64,000 nt of DNA from positions 1,449,501 to 1,513,500 of the forward strand of contig NZ_CP029257.1 of NCBI RefSeq assembly GCF_024399415.1, read 5' to 3'. This document shows positions 35,528 through 44,805 of the stretch, one piece after another. The translations under genes and the position numbers were made by a program. This DNA is from Streptococcus oralis. Lineage in GTDB: Bacteria; Bacillota; Bacilli; Lactobacillales; Streptococcaceae. The notes below the pieces were generated by a model. That model saw only the letters and a list, made by a program, of their open reading frames with translations, was not told the DNA's origin and did not search any database. Position 1 is the stretch's first letter. Every line of letters begins with the position of its first letter.

Positions 35528-36469
35528 TTATGCAATTTTACGGACAATCCCTTTTGTTTTATGACTTGACCAAACCGAGCTGATAGACGCCCCAGCACCA
35601 ACTAAGGTAAACACAGCTAACATAGCTAGATTATAAAAATAATTTTTTGGGAAATCACCGTTAAAGATTAATTCATTCACCGCTCGGAAAGCAAAGGCAA
35701 ACTCAACCCCTAGTTTGGAAACGACTTCCATCGCCAAATCAATTTGATTCACTAGAAAGACAGTAATCACCATCCAAATAGAGGAAATTACAATCCCCTT
35801 TCGAGATATCTTTCTTCCAAGGATTTCATATCCTTTAATGGTACAAATCCCCAGAACAATCCCCGCTACCATAGCTACATAACCTAGACGAGCGATAAAT
35901 AGAGCAACTGCTCCACCAATCAAGGCTCCAAGCAAGGCACCAACTGCTCCAAGAAGAACATTTTCCTTTTGATTTTGATAAGAATCCACCTCAATCTGAA
36001 GATTGCTCTTCAGCAATTGATAGCTTTCCTCGTTGATAAGGAAAATTGAATCACCTAATTGATAGAGACCAACAGGGCCTTCCTGACCACTGTAGGCACA
36101 GACTTGGACGAAATGATGGGTTTCAAGGAAGGCAACGAGGTCTGTTATGAGCGTCTGTAACTTTTCAATTGTTTTTGATTTGCGCATGGCACCTTTTACG
36201 ACAAAAGAAACAAGGTACTGGTTGATGGACAAGGTCGACAAGTTTGGAAGAGATTCACTCTTAAATTCATCCCAAACCATTTCGTTTTCTTCTGAATCCG
36301 CAGGATTACCATTCAAACTCACACTGACGCAAAGTCGAAACTGATTTTTCACGTCAGTTTCTTGCAGGAAAAGTAAATAGCCTGACTGCGTGCCATAAAT
36401 ACTACGCGAATCTTCGTCAAATTGCAAGCCCAACTCCGAGGCAATAGCGTGTAACTCTTCTGGTTTCAT
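35528..36469 (-). CDS. Membrane protein of unknown function
   Basis: A 313-residue protein that I do not recognise. The first 150 residues are soluble, with MKPEELHAIASELGLQFDED and a central VQVCAYSGQEGPVGLYQLGD segment. The second half has about four membrane segments, beginning LGAVGALLGALIGGAVALFI (glycine-rich). I chose the ATG at 36469 because GGAGACAG precedes it; a longer frame to 36514 reads through that site. It is a single gene between the Rrf2 and phosphoesterase genes. Confidence 0.72.
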   Translation of the reverse strand: MKPEELHAIASELGLQFDEDSRSIYGTQSGYLLFLQETDVKNQFRLCVSVSLNGNPADSEENEMVWDEFKSESLPNLSTLSINQYLVSFVVKGAMRKSKTIEKLQTLITDLVAFLETHHFVQVCAYSGQEGPVGLYQLGDSIFLINEESYQLLKSNLQIEVDSYQNQKENVLLGAVGALLGALIGGAVALFIARLGYVAMVAGIVLGICTIKGYEILGRKISRKGIVISSIWMVITVFLVNQIDLAMEVVSKLGVEFAFAFRAVNELIFNGDFPKNYFYNLAMLAVFTLVGAGASISSVWSSHKTKGIVRKIA

Positions 36470-36632
36470 TATCTGTCTCCTCTTATTTTGAATATCAATT
36501 AGTATGAGATTCAAATTAGTTATATTCCGTTATTCTAACATAAATTTGAGAAGCCGTCAATTCGTATCCAGTTCGACTTATCGCGAAACAGCAGCAGTCA
36601 CTAGACTATCTGATTTCTAGCTAGAAGTCCTC

Positions 36633-37484
36633 TTAAAACCAATCTTTCTTGTCTCTTTCCATCCAGAGTTCAACATCCTGATCATAACCTTCTTGTTCAC
36701 TAATCTGACCTAACAATTCATGGTTATGAGTGTGGTGAATTCCATTTATCAAACTTTCATAGTAGACCTGGAAATAGGGGAGCTTCAAATCTTTAGCCAA
36801 CTGCAATTCAGTTTCCACATCATAATCCACACGACGAAAATCAACATCAGACAAACCTGCCTCATCAAACTCTAAGATCATATACTGGGCCCGCAGGTCC
36901 TTACGCAACTTCGCATCTAGAAAGAAAGGTTGTCCAATGGAACCTGGATTAAGAATCAACTGTCCATCACTTCCATAACGAAGCAACTGTTGATGAATAT
37001 GGCCATATACTGCGATAGAGGCGTGTGGATTCGTGACCAATCTATCAAAATCTTCTTGTTTTCCCGTATGAATCAACTCTCTACCCCAGTTTTTATCAGG
37101 GAGATGGTGAGTGATTCCCACCATCAAATCACCAAACTGACGATGAACTTGCATGGGTTGATTATTGAGGTCTTCGATTTCTTCTGGGCTGACCTCCTCT
37201 AAGATGTACTGACTTTGACGCAGGAGATAACGATGGCTCGCTTTTGTAGGATCTAACTTGCGATGCAAGCCTCTCCAGAGACTATTCTCCCAATTTCCCA
37301 GAACTCTTACTGTAATAGGCAAGCTAGCTAAGAGGTCCAAGATCCTTCTACGTCCTGTTCCTGGCATCAGAATATCTCCTAAAAGCCAGTATTGGTCTAC
37401 CTCTGCCGCTTTAGCATCAGCCAGTACAGCTTCCAAAGCTGTCGTATTTCCATGTATGTCTGAAAGAACTGCTATTTTGGTCAT
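36633..37484 (-). CDS. YfcE/MJ0936-type metallophosphoesterase (copy 2)
   Basis: A 283-residue paralogue of the phosphoesterase at 19779-20633. Matching motifs are VLSDIHGNTTALEAV, WLLGDILMPGTG, VLGNWENSLW and AVYGHIHQQLLRYGSDGQLILNPGSIGQP. In the third motif the aspartate of GNHD is Glu (GNWE), compared with GNWD in copy 1, so metal binding or substrate may differ. It appears monocistronic. Substrate unknown. Confidence 0.85.
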   Translation of the reverse strand: MTKIAVLSDIHGNTTALEAVLADAKAAEVDQYWLLGDILMPGTGRRRILDLLASLPITVRVLGNWENSLWRGLHRKLDPTKASHRYLLRQSQYILEEVSPEEIEDLNNQPMQVHRQFGDLMVGITHHLPDKNWGRELIHTGKQEDFDRLVTNPHASIAVYGHIHQQLLRYGSDGQLILNPGSIGQPFFLDAKLRKDLRAQYMILEFDEAGLSDVDFRRVDYDVETELQLAKDLKLPYFQVYYESLINGIHHTHNHELLGQISEQEGYDQDVELWMERDKKDWF

Positions 37485-37570
37485 TCTTTCTCCTTACTCT
37501 CTTACTTCTTTTGTTAGTATTATAACAGAAAACACTCGAAAAGATCACTATCACTGATCACTGGATTAAA

Positions 37571-37599
37571 TTGTAAGAGCCTCCAAATCGTGCTATAAT
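37571..37599 (+). promoter_or_regulatory. Promoter of the 124-residue membrane protein gene
   Basis: TTGTAA (37571-37576), 17 bases and the extended -10 TGC-TATAAT (37591-37599). This leaves a leader of about 75 bases. Confidence 0.75.
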
Positions 37600-37679
37600 A
37601 TAAGTAGAAACTTCCCCTTCATTTAGGATTATGTGGTCCACAATATCTCTCAATTTTTCCAGATTGGAGGACTATTGCC

Positions 37680-38054
37680 ATGCGGAATTATCTTAAGTAT
37701 ATCCCATTCTACCTTGTCATTTTCTTTTTTTACTGGCCACTCTATGAACTCCTCTCTCTACTCATCTCTGACCCATATACACTGAAGGGACTGTACATTT
37801 ACAACATCATCCTCTTTTCACCTCTGGTAACCTTTATCGTATCACTACTTTATAGCTATCGATTTCATTTCTCACTTTGGTGGCTACTCGGTATTGGTCT
37901 GCTCTATTGCTTTACCATCATCACCTTTGGTGAGTTCATCCTACTTTACTTCCTAGCCTATGAGCTCTTTGCCCTACTTGGCTTGGTTTCTGGTATAGGT
38001 ATCAAGCATCTCCTCCAAAGAGAGAAAAACAAAAAAATTATACAAAAACCTTGA
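37680..38054 (+). CDS. Small membrane protein of unknown function
   Basis: A 124-residue protein with four hydrophobic segments and a basic C-terminus (KHLLQREKNKKIIQKP). It does not match a family I can name. The gene has its own promoter, and its stop codon overlaps the -35 box of the T-box/thrS promoter, so the two units are packed together. No terminator separates them, so some read-through into the T-box leader is possible. Confidence 0.7.
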   Translation: MRNYLKYIPFYLVIFFFYWPLYELLSLLISDPYTLKGLYIYNIILFSPLVTFIVSLLYSYRFHFSLWWLLGIGLLYCFTIITFGEFILLYFLAYELFALLGLVSGIGIKHLLQREKNKKIIQKP

Positions 38055-38078
38055 AAATTCTCGCAATCATGCTATAAT
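38051..38078 (+). promoter_or_regulatory. Promoter of the T-box / kinase / thrS unit
   Basis: TTGAAA (38051-38056), a 16-base spacer and TGC-TATAAT (38070-38078). The -35 box overlaps the stop of the preceding membrane-protein gene. Confidence 0.8.
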
Positions 38079-38084
38079 AATGCA

Positions 38085-38292
38085 TAGAGACAAGTCACTT
38101 AGTCCCTTTCTACTAGAGAGTGCGTGGTTGCTGGAAACGCATAGAAAGCCTAAACTGATACTACTCTACTGACTTTTATGCAAACATAAAACGGTGGCTA
38201 CGTTAGAGCCAATCAGAGGTGTCCCTCTTTTTTGAGGAACATAAATGAAGGTGGAACCACGTTGCGACGTCCTTTTATGGATGTCGTTTTTT
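38085..38292 (+). ncRNA. T-box riboswitch (threonyl-tRNA sensing)
   Basis: A 200-base leader with the hallmarks of a T-box. Stem I opens at TAGAG (about 38115) and closes at CTCTA (about 38165), with a specifier region reading GATACTAC that contains the threonine codon ACT. The conserved T-box sequence AAGGTGGAACCACG lies at 38248-38261. A terminator follows, CGACGTCC (38265-38272) pairing with GGATGTCG (38279-38286) and then TTTTTT. Uncharged tRNA would favour the antiterminator and read-through into the kinase gene and thrS. The specifier codon is inferred from position and the presence of thrS. Confidence 0.88.
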
Positions 38293-38316
38293 GTTTTGTC
38301 AGAAGGAGGAAGAACG

Positions 38317-38940
38317 ATGCTTTATATGATTGGCGGATCGCCTTGTAGTGGAAAGTCAACAATTGCCTCACTTCTTGCTAGACAGTATCAACTACTTCAT
38401 ATCAAACTGGATGATTTGGTAGAAGAGATGATGAGTCAAGCAAGTGCAGACTCACAGCCAATTTGCCTTCTTAGGAAGGATAGAAATCCAGAACAAATCT
38501 GGATGAGAAAGCCAGAAGAGATGGCAGATGAAGAATGGTGCTTTTATGAAGAGATTTTTCCTTATGTAAAATCTTACTTGATAAAAAATCAAAACAGACC
38601 TCTCTTGGTGGAGGGAGCAGGACTTTTGCCTCACTTGGTAAAGGAGCTTGAATGTCAAGTATCATCCTATCTATGCTTGACTCCGACAGCTGATTTTCAA
38701 AAAAAGCATTATATACAGAGAGAATGGGTTCCTTATGTCTTAGAGGGTACAACCAACCCTGATCAAGCTTTTAAAAACTGGATGCAACGAGACATTCTTT
38801 TTGCTCAAATGGTTCGTAAGGAAGCGGTGAAATTAGGCTATCCTAGCCTCGTAACAGATGGTAGTCAATCAGAGAATCAGACTGCGGAAGAAGTTGCTCG
38901 GCTCTTAAAATTGTCCAACAAAAATAGAATAAATATTTAA
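38317..38940 (+). CDS. P-loop kinase-like protein, first gene after the T-box
   Basis: A 207-residue P-loop NTPase. Walker A is [17 protein letters not shown] (residues 4-20), followed by the [16 protein letters not shown] acidic segment and [13 protein letters not shown]. The overall layout is that of small-molecule kinases related to 2-phosphoglycerate, shikimate or nucleoside kinases. The substrate is unknown. I chose the ATG at 38317, with AGGAGGA upstream and the P-loop at the very start; the longer frame to 38245 runs through the T-box terminator. It sits between the thr-type T-box and thrS, 10 bp before thrS, and must be co-regulated with it. Confidence 0.78.
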   Translation: MLYMIGGSPCSGKSTIASLLARQYQLLHIKLDDLVEEMMSQASADSQPICLLRKDRNPEQIWMRKPEEMADEEWCFYEEIFPYVKSYLIKNQNRPLLVEGAGLLPHLVKELECQVSSYLCLTPTADFQKKHYIQREWVPYVLEGTTNPDQAFKNWMQRDILFAQMVRKEAVKLGYPSLVTDGSQSENQTAEEVARLLKLSNKNRINI

Positions 38941-38950
38941 GGAGAAAACC

Positions 38951-40894
38951 ATGATTAAGATTACTTTCCCAGATGGCGCTGTTCGTGAATTCGAATCTGG
39001 CGTGACAACTTTTGAAATTGCCCAATCTATCAGCAATTCCCTCGCTAAAAAAGCCTTGGCTGGTAAATTCAACGGCAAACTCATCGACACGACTCGTGCT
39101 ATCACTGAAGATGGAAGCATCGAAATCGTGACACCTGATCACGAAGATGCCCTTCCAATCTTGCGTCACTCAGCTGCCCACTTGTTCGCCCAAGCAGCTC
39201 GTCGCCTCTTCCCAGACATTCACTTGGGAGTTGGTCCAGCTATTGAAGATGGCTTCTACTACGATACAGACAATCAAGCTGGTCAAATCTCCAACGAAGA
39301 CCTTCCTCGTATCGAAGAAGAAATGAAAAAAATCGTTAAAGAAAACTTCCCATCAATCCGTGAAGAAGTGACGAAAGACGAGGCACGTGAAATCTTTAAA
39401 AACGACCCTTACAAGTTGGAATTGATTGAAGAACACTCTGAGGACGAAGGCGGTTTGACTATCTACCGTCAGGGTGAATATGTAGACCTTTGCCGTGGCC
39501 CACACGTTCCGTCAACAGGCCGCATCCAAATCTTCCACCTTCTCCATGTAGCTGGTGCTTACTGGCGTGGAAATAGCGACAACGCGATGATGCAACGGAT
39601 CTACGGTACAGCTTGGTTTGACAAGAAAGACTTGAAAAACTACCTTCAAATGCGTGAAGAAGCTAAAGAACGTGACCACCGTAAACTTGGTAAAGAGCTT
39701 GACCTCTTCATGATTTCACAAGAAGTTGGTCAAGGTTTGCCATTCTGGTTGCCAAACGGTGCGACTATCCGTCGTGAATTGGAGCGTTACATTGTCGACA
39801 AAGAGTTGGCTTCAGGCTACCAACACGTCTATACTCCACCACTTGCTTCTGTGGAGCTTTACAAGACTTCTGGTCACTGGGATCATTACCAAGAAGACAT
39901 GTTCCCAACCATGGACATGGGTGACGGGGAAGAATTTGTTCTTCGTCCAATGAACTGTCCACACCACATCCAAGTCTTCAAACACCATGTTCACTCCTAC
40001 CGTGAATTGCCAATCCGTATCGCTGAAATCGGTATGATGCACCGCTACGAGAAATCTGGTGCCCTCACTGGTCTTCAACGTGTGCGTGAAATGTCACTCA
40101 ACGACGGTCACCTCTTCGTTACTCCAGAACAAATCCAAGAAGAATTCCAACGTGCCCTTCAGTTGATTATCGATGTTTATGAAGACTTCAACTTGACTGA
40201 ATACCGCTTCCGTCTCTCTCTTCGTGACCCTCAAGATACTCACAAGTACTTTGACAACGATGAGATGTGGGAAAATGCCCAAACCATGCTTCGTGCAGCC
40301 CTTGATGAAATGGGCGTTGACTACTTTGAAGCTGAAGGTGAGGCAGCCTTCTACGGACCAAAATTGGATATCCAAGTTAAGACTGCTCTCGGAAAAGAAG
40401 AAACCCTTTCTACTATCCAGCTTGACTTCTTGCTTCCAGAACGTTTCGACCTCAAATACATCGGGGCTGATGGTGAAGAACACCGTCCAGTTATGATCCA
40501 CCGTGGAGTTATTTCAACTATGGAACGCTTCACAGCTATCTTGATTGAGAACTACAAGGGTGCCTTCCCAACATGGCTTGCCCCACACCAAGTAACTCTC
40601 ATCCCCGTTTCTAACGAAAAACACGTAGACTACGCATGGGAAGTGGCTAAGAAACTCCGTGACCGTGGTGTCCGTGCCGACGTAGATGAGCGCAATGAAA
40701 AAATGCAGTTCAAGATTCGTGCTTCTCAAACCAGCAAGATTCCTTACCAATTGATCGTTGGTGATAAGGAAATGGAAGACGGAACTGTCAACGTTCGTCG
40801 CTATGGACAAAAAGAAACCAACACTGTCCCAGTTGATGACTTTGTTCAAGCTATCCTAGCTGATATCGCCAACAAATCACGCGTTGAGAAATAA
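38951..40894 (+). CDS. thrS: Threonyl-tRNA synthetase
   Basis: A 647-residue class II synthetase. Domains in order: TGS domain (residues 1-60), the editing domain with [10 protein letters not shown] and the late Cys/His cluster [12 protein letters not shown], the class II catalytic core with [13 protein letters not shown] (zinc Cys plus His residues), [20 protein letters not shown] (motif 2) and [16 protein letters not shown] (motif 3), and the anticodon-binding domain from about residue 545. Full length for the family. Expression is set by the T-box upstream. AAGGAGA lies six bases before the ATG, and a strong terminator follows. Confidence 0.98.
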   Translation: MIKITFPDGAVREFESGVTTFEIAQSISNSLAKKALAGKFNGKLIDTTRAITEDGSIEIVTPDHEDALPILRHSAAHLFAQAARRLFPDIHLGVGPAIEDGFYYDTDNQAGQISNEDLPRIEEEMKKIVKENFPSIREEVTKDEAREIFKNDPYKLELIEEHSEDEGGLTIYRQGEYVDLCRGPHVPSTGRIQIFHLLHVAGAYWRGNSDNAMMQRIYGTAWFDKKDLKNYLQMREEAKERDHRKLGKELDLFMISQEVGQGLPFWLPNGATIRRELERYIVDKELASGYQHVYTPPLASVELYKTSGHWDHYQEDMFPTMDMGDGEEFVLRPMNCPHHIQVFKHHVHSYRELPIRIAEIGMMHRYEKSGALTGLQRVREMSLNDGHLFVTPEQIQEEFQRALQLIIDVYEDFNLTEYRFRLSLRDPQDTHKYFDNDEMWENAQTMLRAALDEMGVDYFEAEGEAAFYGPKLDIQVKTALGKEETLSTIQLDFLLPERFDLKYIGADGEEHRPVMIHRGVISTMERFTAILIENYKGAFPTWLAPHQVTLIPVSNEKHVDYAWEVAKKLRDRGVRADVDERNEKMQFKIRASQTSKIPYQLIVGDKEMEDGTVNVRRYGQKETNTVPVDDFVQAILADIANKSRVEK

Positions 40895-40928
40895 AACGAT
40901 CACTGTATGAGAAACATTTTTCAGTAAG

Positions 40929-40966
40929 AAAAAGCAACAACCGAAATAGTTGTTGCTTTTTTTATT
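40929..40966 (+). terminator. Terminator of thrS
   Basis: AAAAAGCAACAAC pairs with GTTGTTGCTTTTT around CGAAATA, followed by further T residues. Confidence 0.93.
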
Positions 40967-41045
40967 TTATTTAACCTGAGCTAGTAGTGATTGGTTAAAC
41001 CACCACACAAAATTTGCTTTCATGAGTTGGATAAGGTCAATATCC

Positions 41046-42095
41046 TCATTCCTTGTCTGCTTCCTTTTCTTTTACGAGATCTTTTTGTGAATCCTTTTCA
41101 GAGAGTTTTTGATCGATATACTTGTTAATGGTTTCATAAAATTCCTTGGTCGTATCACTGTCTAATTTTGTCGAATTATGGACTTGATTGACTTTCAATT
41201 CAACAGATTGAATACCGTAAGAGGCTTGTTTTTGGTGGAGCGTTTCTAATTCTTCGTCTGAAATCGGATCTCCAACAACCGTCAAGACCAATTCATTATT
41301 CCTTGACTTGTAGACTTGATTAATGACCGTGTGATTGGCGAACTCTTTTGCTATAAACTGTTTGATTCCTTCTTTTCGGGCTTGTTCTATCGACAGAGTG
41401 ACTGCTGAATAACTGGCTGGAAGAACCAATAATACAATCAAGGATGTCAAGCCAATTTTCATTTCAATGTTTAGCTCTTTAAATGAACTTAAGGGAGATT
41501 TTCTCATCAAAATTCTTGTTCCAACAATGTTGGCTAGCATGATAAAGACACAGTTGATCAAGAAAAGATAGAGAGCCCCAAATAAAAATCGTACATTTCC
41601 ATTAGATAAACCATAGCCCGCAGTACAGATAGGTGGCATCAGAGCTGTTGCAATGGCTACTCCTGGCACGATATTGTTTGCTTCTTTTTTCCTTGACCCA
41701 ATTACACCTGCTATCCCACCAGCAATAGCAATGAGAACATCCCAAATGGTTGGAGAGGTTCGTGCAATCAGTTCGCTACTTGCATAAGATAAGGGAGAAA
41801 TCCAGAAATATAGAGTCGAGACAAGCAAACTGACCAATACTTGAGTAAATAAAACCTCTAGAGATTGTTTGATTAAACGGGTATCAAAAATAGCTAAACC
41901 AAAACCCAGTCCAACAATCGGTGTCATAAGAGGGGAAATCAGCATGGCTCCAATAATGACAGCTGTTGAATTCATATTTAGACCTATAGAGGCAATAAAA
42001 ATCGCACACATCAAAATCACTATATCTCTTAATCGAACATGAAGATCATCATATAATTTTTCACGGTATTCACGTGTTGAATAATTTCCGGTCAT
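41046..42095 (-). CDS. DUF389 integral membrane protein
   Basis: A 349-residue membrane protein. About six membrane segments lie between residues 20 and 250, including MCAIFIASIGLNMNSTAVIIGAMLISPLMTPIVGLG, the N-terminal signature of DUF389/TIGR00341 proteins, and VPGVAIATALMPPICTAGYGL. A soluble C-terminal domain of 100 residues follows, ending in a charged tail (KDSQKDLVKEKEADKE). Function is unknown in the family. It is monocistronic by spacing and followed by thrS in the converging direction. Confidence 0.88.
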   Translation of the reverse strand: MTGNYSTREYREKLYDDLHVRLRDIVILMCAIFIASIGLNMNSTAVIIGAMLISPLMTPIVGLGFGLAIFDTRLIKQSLEVLFTQVLVSLLVSTLYFWISPLSYASSELIARTSPTIWDVLIAIAGGIAGVIGSRKKEANNIVPGVAIATALMPPICTAGYGLSNGNVRFLFGALYLFLINCVFIMLANIVGTRILMRKSPLSSFKELNIEMKIGLTSLIVLLVLPASYSAVTLSIEQARKEGIKQFIAKEFANHTVINQVYKSRNNELVLTVVGDPISDEELETLHQKQASYGIQSVELKVNQVHNSTKLDSDTTKEFYETINKYIDQKLSEKDSQKDLVKEKEADKE

Positions 42096-42332
42096 TGGTT
42101 ACTCCTTTTATTTCATATACTCTTATTTCTGCTTGGATGATGGCAGAGAGACTTCTTTTCAATCTTACATATTTTTCTTCTCACCTGTTATGTTTTTGAA
42201 AATTATCCTTTAAGCATCCGTCAGTCTATCCTTAACATTATATCAAAAATTTTACAGTCTTTCTCCAAAGAAATCTATCAATTGAACAGATAGAAAAAGG
42301 AAGAAATTTTTGCTTCCTTATACGAAAAAGAA

Positions 42333-42370
42333 AAAAACGGTATCTCCTCTGAAAGAAGATGCCGTTTTAA
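42333..42370 (-). terminator. Terminator behind the broken DUF898 gene
   Basis: AAAACGGTATCT pairs with AGATGCCGTTTT (one G-T) around TCCTCTGAAAGA, four bases after the old stop codon of the pseudogene on the minus strand. A T-run follows. Confidence 0.75.
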
Positions 42371-42373
42371 TCT

Positions 42374-42674
42374 TTAAACATGATTGGTGTGTTCGACAAT
42401 CCATTGCTTCATTTTTATTTTCAATCAGAAGCCATAGATCCCAAACGTGATGATGGTTAGAAGAAACCCCTTGATCCAGTTGCCGAATAGTTGTGTTCCA
42501 GTCCCGTCAAAGTATAGACGTTACCCATCCACTACCGTGTGTTTGGTTTTCAATTTTTCATCATGCAAACCGCCCAAGGTGTTGCGATCCCAAGGTAAGC
42601 CCGAAAATTATGGCTACTAAGATAGAGTATCCAATATAATCTAGGATTTCTCCGTCAAAATAACTTTCTTTCAT
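42374..42674 (-). pseudogene. Broken DUF898-type small membrane protein
   Basis: Reading the minus strand from the ATG at 42674 gives MKESYFDGEILDYIGYSILV, the start of streptococcal DUF898-like membrane proteins. After about 28 codons a two-base loss in TTGGGATCGCAACA shifts the frame. The remaining part can then be followed in other frames: ATPWAVCMMKN, TKHTVVDG, LYFDGTGTQLFGNWIKGFLLTIITFGIYGF and KIKMKQWIVEHTNHV, broken by a further shift and by TGG-to-TGA and similar stops. The end and the terminator are still in place. The decay is recent enough that all parts are readable. The rest of the 740-bp spacer holds nothing else. Confidence 0.8.
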
Positions 42675-42834
42675 TTTTGCATCCTTTATTTTTTGACTAT
42701 ATTCTAGTCGTTTCCTAGTGTAACATTTTTTACATCTGGACAATCTTACAGTGACTCCTAAACGTTATCACGAAAATAGAGATATCGACTAAAACAAAAA
42801 TTCCACAGATGGATAAGGTTATCATCAACTATGC

Positions 42835-43809
42835 TCACTCAATCATCAGATTCATATTGGAAAATTTAATGCAAACAGTTGTTCCTGTCCCAACCTCAGA
42901 CTCGATACGAATCTGGTGACCCAGTTCTTCAGAAATTTTCTTAGATAGATAAAGTCCAAGTCCAGATGACTGCTGGGTCAAACGCCCATTGTAGCCTGAA
43001 AAGCCACGTTCAAAGACTCGGAGAACATCACTATTTTTTATCCCAATTCCCGTATCCTTGATACAGAGCTCCTGACCTTCCATATAAATCTCTAGTCCAC
43101 CTTCCTTGGTGTATTTGAGACTGTTTGAGAGGATTTGTTCAATGACAACCAACAGCCACTTCTTATCGGTCACGATGATTTTGTCAAGGTCATGGAGATT
43201 GAGCGTCAGTCCTCTTTGGATAAAGAAAAGGGCATACTTGCGAACCACTTCCTTCACCAGATCCTCCACTTGAACCTGTTCAAATACCAAGTCATCATGG
43301 AAGCTCTCTAAACGTAAGTACTGCAAAACCAGATTGGTATAGGAGTCAATCTTGAAAATTTCCTGTTCCAGTTGCTGCTTAACCTCCCGATCAGAGACTT
43401 CTGCTACTAAAAGTCGACTAGCCGCAATGGGCGTCTTTATTTGGTGAACCCACAAGGTGTAGTAGTCCAGCAAATCCGTCAGCTTGCTCTGCGCTTCAGA
43501 CTTTTTTTGGTACAATTCGGACTCACGCTCTTCGAGCTTTTCTGCTAGCGCACATTCCAGAGGAGACTTGGGGTCTCGCTCAGCATAGAGTACTTCCTGC
43601 CGGTAAACCTGAGCTTCTGCAAAAATATCCCAAGCCAAAAATAAGAAGGTCAAAAAACTACTGAGCAGAAAGAAATAAAGAAAATAAGTTCCTAGACTAG
43701 CAAATAAAAACTGAAAGAGAAGGACGAGAAAGCCTAATGAAAAAATATAGGTAAAAACGCGACTGCGAGAACGCAGATAGGCTAGACAAAATGATTTCCA
43801 ATCAAGCAT
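42835..43809 (-). CDS. Intramembrane-sensing sensor histidine kinase
   Basis: A 324-residue kinase with two closely spaced membrane helices near residues 19-60 and almost no external loop, the build of BceS-type intramembrane-sensing kinases. The H-box is WVHQIKTPIAASRLL with phospho-acceptor His122, the N-box is ILSNSLKY, and G-boxes are IKDTGIGIKN and SSGLGLYLSKK. Its start overlaps the response-regulator gene by eight bases. I recall this pair lying beside thrS in pneumococci (TCS01), which fits here. BceS-type kinases often sense peptide antibiotics through an ABC transporter, but none is adjacent. Confidence 0.92.
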   Translation of the reverse strand: MLDWKSFCLAYLRSRSRVFTYIFSLGFLVLLFQFLFASLGTYFLYFFLLSSFLTFLFLAWDIFAEAQVYRQEVLYAERDPKSPLECALAEKLEERESELYQKKSEAQSKLTDLLDYYTLWVHQIKTPIAASRLLVAEVSDREVKQQLEQEIFKIDSYTNLVLQYLRLESFHDDLVFEQVQVEDLVKEVVRKYALFFIQRGLTLNLHDLDKIIVTDKKWLLVVIEQILSNSLKYTKEGGLEIYMEGQELCIKDTGIGIKNSDVLRVFERGFSGYNGRLTQQSSGLGLYLSKKISEELGHQIRIESEVGTGTTVCIKFSNMNLMIE

Positions 43810-44479
43810 GTTTCAGTCCGTATCCTATCCCTTTCTTGGTTTCGATAAAGCCTACTAAACCTTGCTCCTCCAACTTTTTACGCAAGCGAGCAACATTGAC
43901 AGACAAGGTATTGTCATCGATGAAAAAGTCGCTATTCCAGAGTTCCCGCATCAAGTCATCACGCGCCACGATATTGCCAGCATGTTCAAACAGCACTCGC
44001 AAAATTTGAAATTCATTCTTGGTCAAACTCAGGACCTCCCCCTGATAGTGCAGGTCCATAGACTTGGTATTGAGGATTACACCTGCATACTCTAGCAAAC
44101 TTTCATCCCGCCCAAACTCATAGGAACGGCGCAACAAGCCCTGAACCTTAGCAAGGAGGACCTGCTGGTCAAAAGGCTTAGTTACAAAGTCATCCGCTCC
44201 CATATTGATTGCCATGACGATATCCATAGCCTGATCTCTCGAAGACAGAAACATGATAGGTACCTTGGAAATCTTACGAATTTCCTGGCACCAGTGGTAA
44301 CCATTAAAGAGTGGCAGGCCAATATCCATGAGGACCAAATGAGGTTCTGACTGGACAAAAAGGCTCAATACTTCCATAAAATCTTCTACCAAAACGACCT
44401 CAAAACCCCACTCAGAGAGCAGTTTCCCAACTTGTTGCCGAATAACTTGGTCATCTTCTACTAGTAAAATCTTGTGCAT
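43802..44479 (-). CDS. OmpR-family response regulator
   Basis: A 225-residue regulator. The receiver domain (residues 1-115) has the acidic pocket in LLVEDDQ, phospho-acceptor Asp52 in LVLMDIGLP and Lys in DFVTKPFDQ. The C-terminal OmpR winged helix carries LTKNEFQILRVLFEHAGNIV and DNTLSVNVARLRKKL, ending with FIETKKGIGYGL. It is the first gene of the two-gene system, translated together with the kinase. It starts divergently from the tetR locus, with 270 bp of AT-rich spacer between them. Confidence 0.95.
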   Translation of the reverse strand: MHKILLVEDDQVIRQQVGKLLSEWGFEVVLVEDFMEVLSLFVQSEPHLVLMDIGLPLFNGYHWCQEIRKISKVPIMFLSSRDQAMDIVMAINMGADDFVTKPFDQQVLLAKVQGLLRRSYEFGRDESLLEYAGVILNTKSMDLHYQGEVLSLTKNEFQILRVLFEHAGNIVARDDLMRELWNSDFFIDDNTLSVNVARLRKKLEEQGLVGFIETKKGIGYGLKHA

Positions 44480-44723
44480 GCGCTCCTCCTTTGCTATTTT
44501 TCAAAGTATCAAAACCCTTCATATCAGATTTACGGATCAGTATCTCATACTGTTTAGCAGCTATTTCCCAAATTCAGATCAGAAAACAGATGCTAAATAG
44601 AGAACATTCCCACTGATATCATACCTTATTTTTAATTATAGTTCCAGCCTTATCCTATATTTTACTTTTTGTGCTCATTTAGTTAGCGTTTCTTTAACTT
44701 ATTTAATAGATCTAGCCTTCTTA

Positions 44724-44782
44724 TTGACAAGCTAGCCATGATTTGTTAGAATATGAATGAACAAATCAATTTATTCATTCAT
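44724..44782 (+). promoter_or_regulatory. tetR promoter with 30-bp palindromic operator (operator 1)
   Basis: TTGACA (44724-44729), 17 bases, TAGAAT (44747-44752), an almost ideal sigma-A promoter. Directly after the -10 box, where transcription starts, lies a palindrome at 44753-44782: arms ATGAATGAA and TTCATTCAT, 13 of 15 positions symmetric. The same arms recur at 45400-45428. A repressor bound here would block transcription of the tetR gene that follows. Confidence 0.85.
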
Positions 44783-44805
44783 AAAACAAAGGAGGTCAAA
44801 TCATA

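Noticed and set aside
42561..42743. A 60-codon minus-strand frame that could be taken as a small membrane protein.
   Set aside because: Its second half is the start of the broken DUF898 gene and its end is out of frame with the rest of that family, so it is part of the pseudogene.
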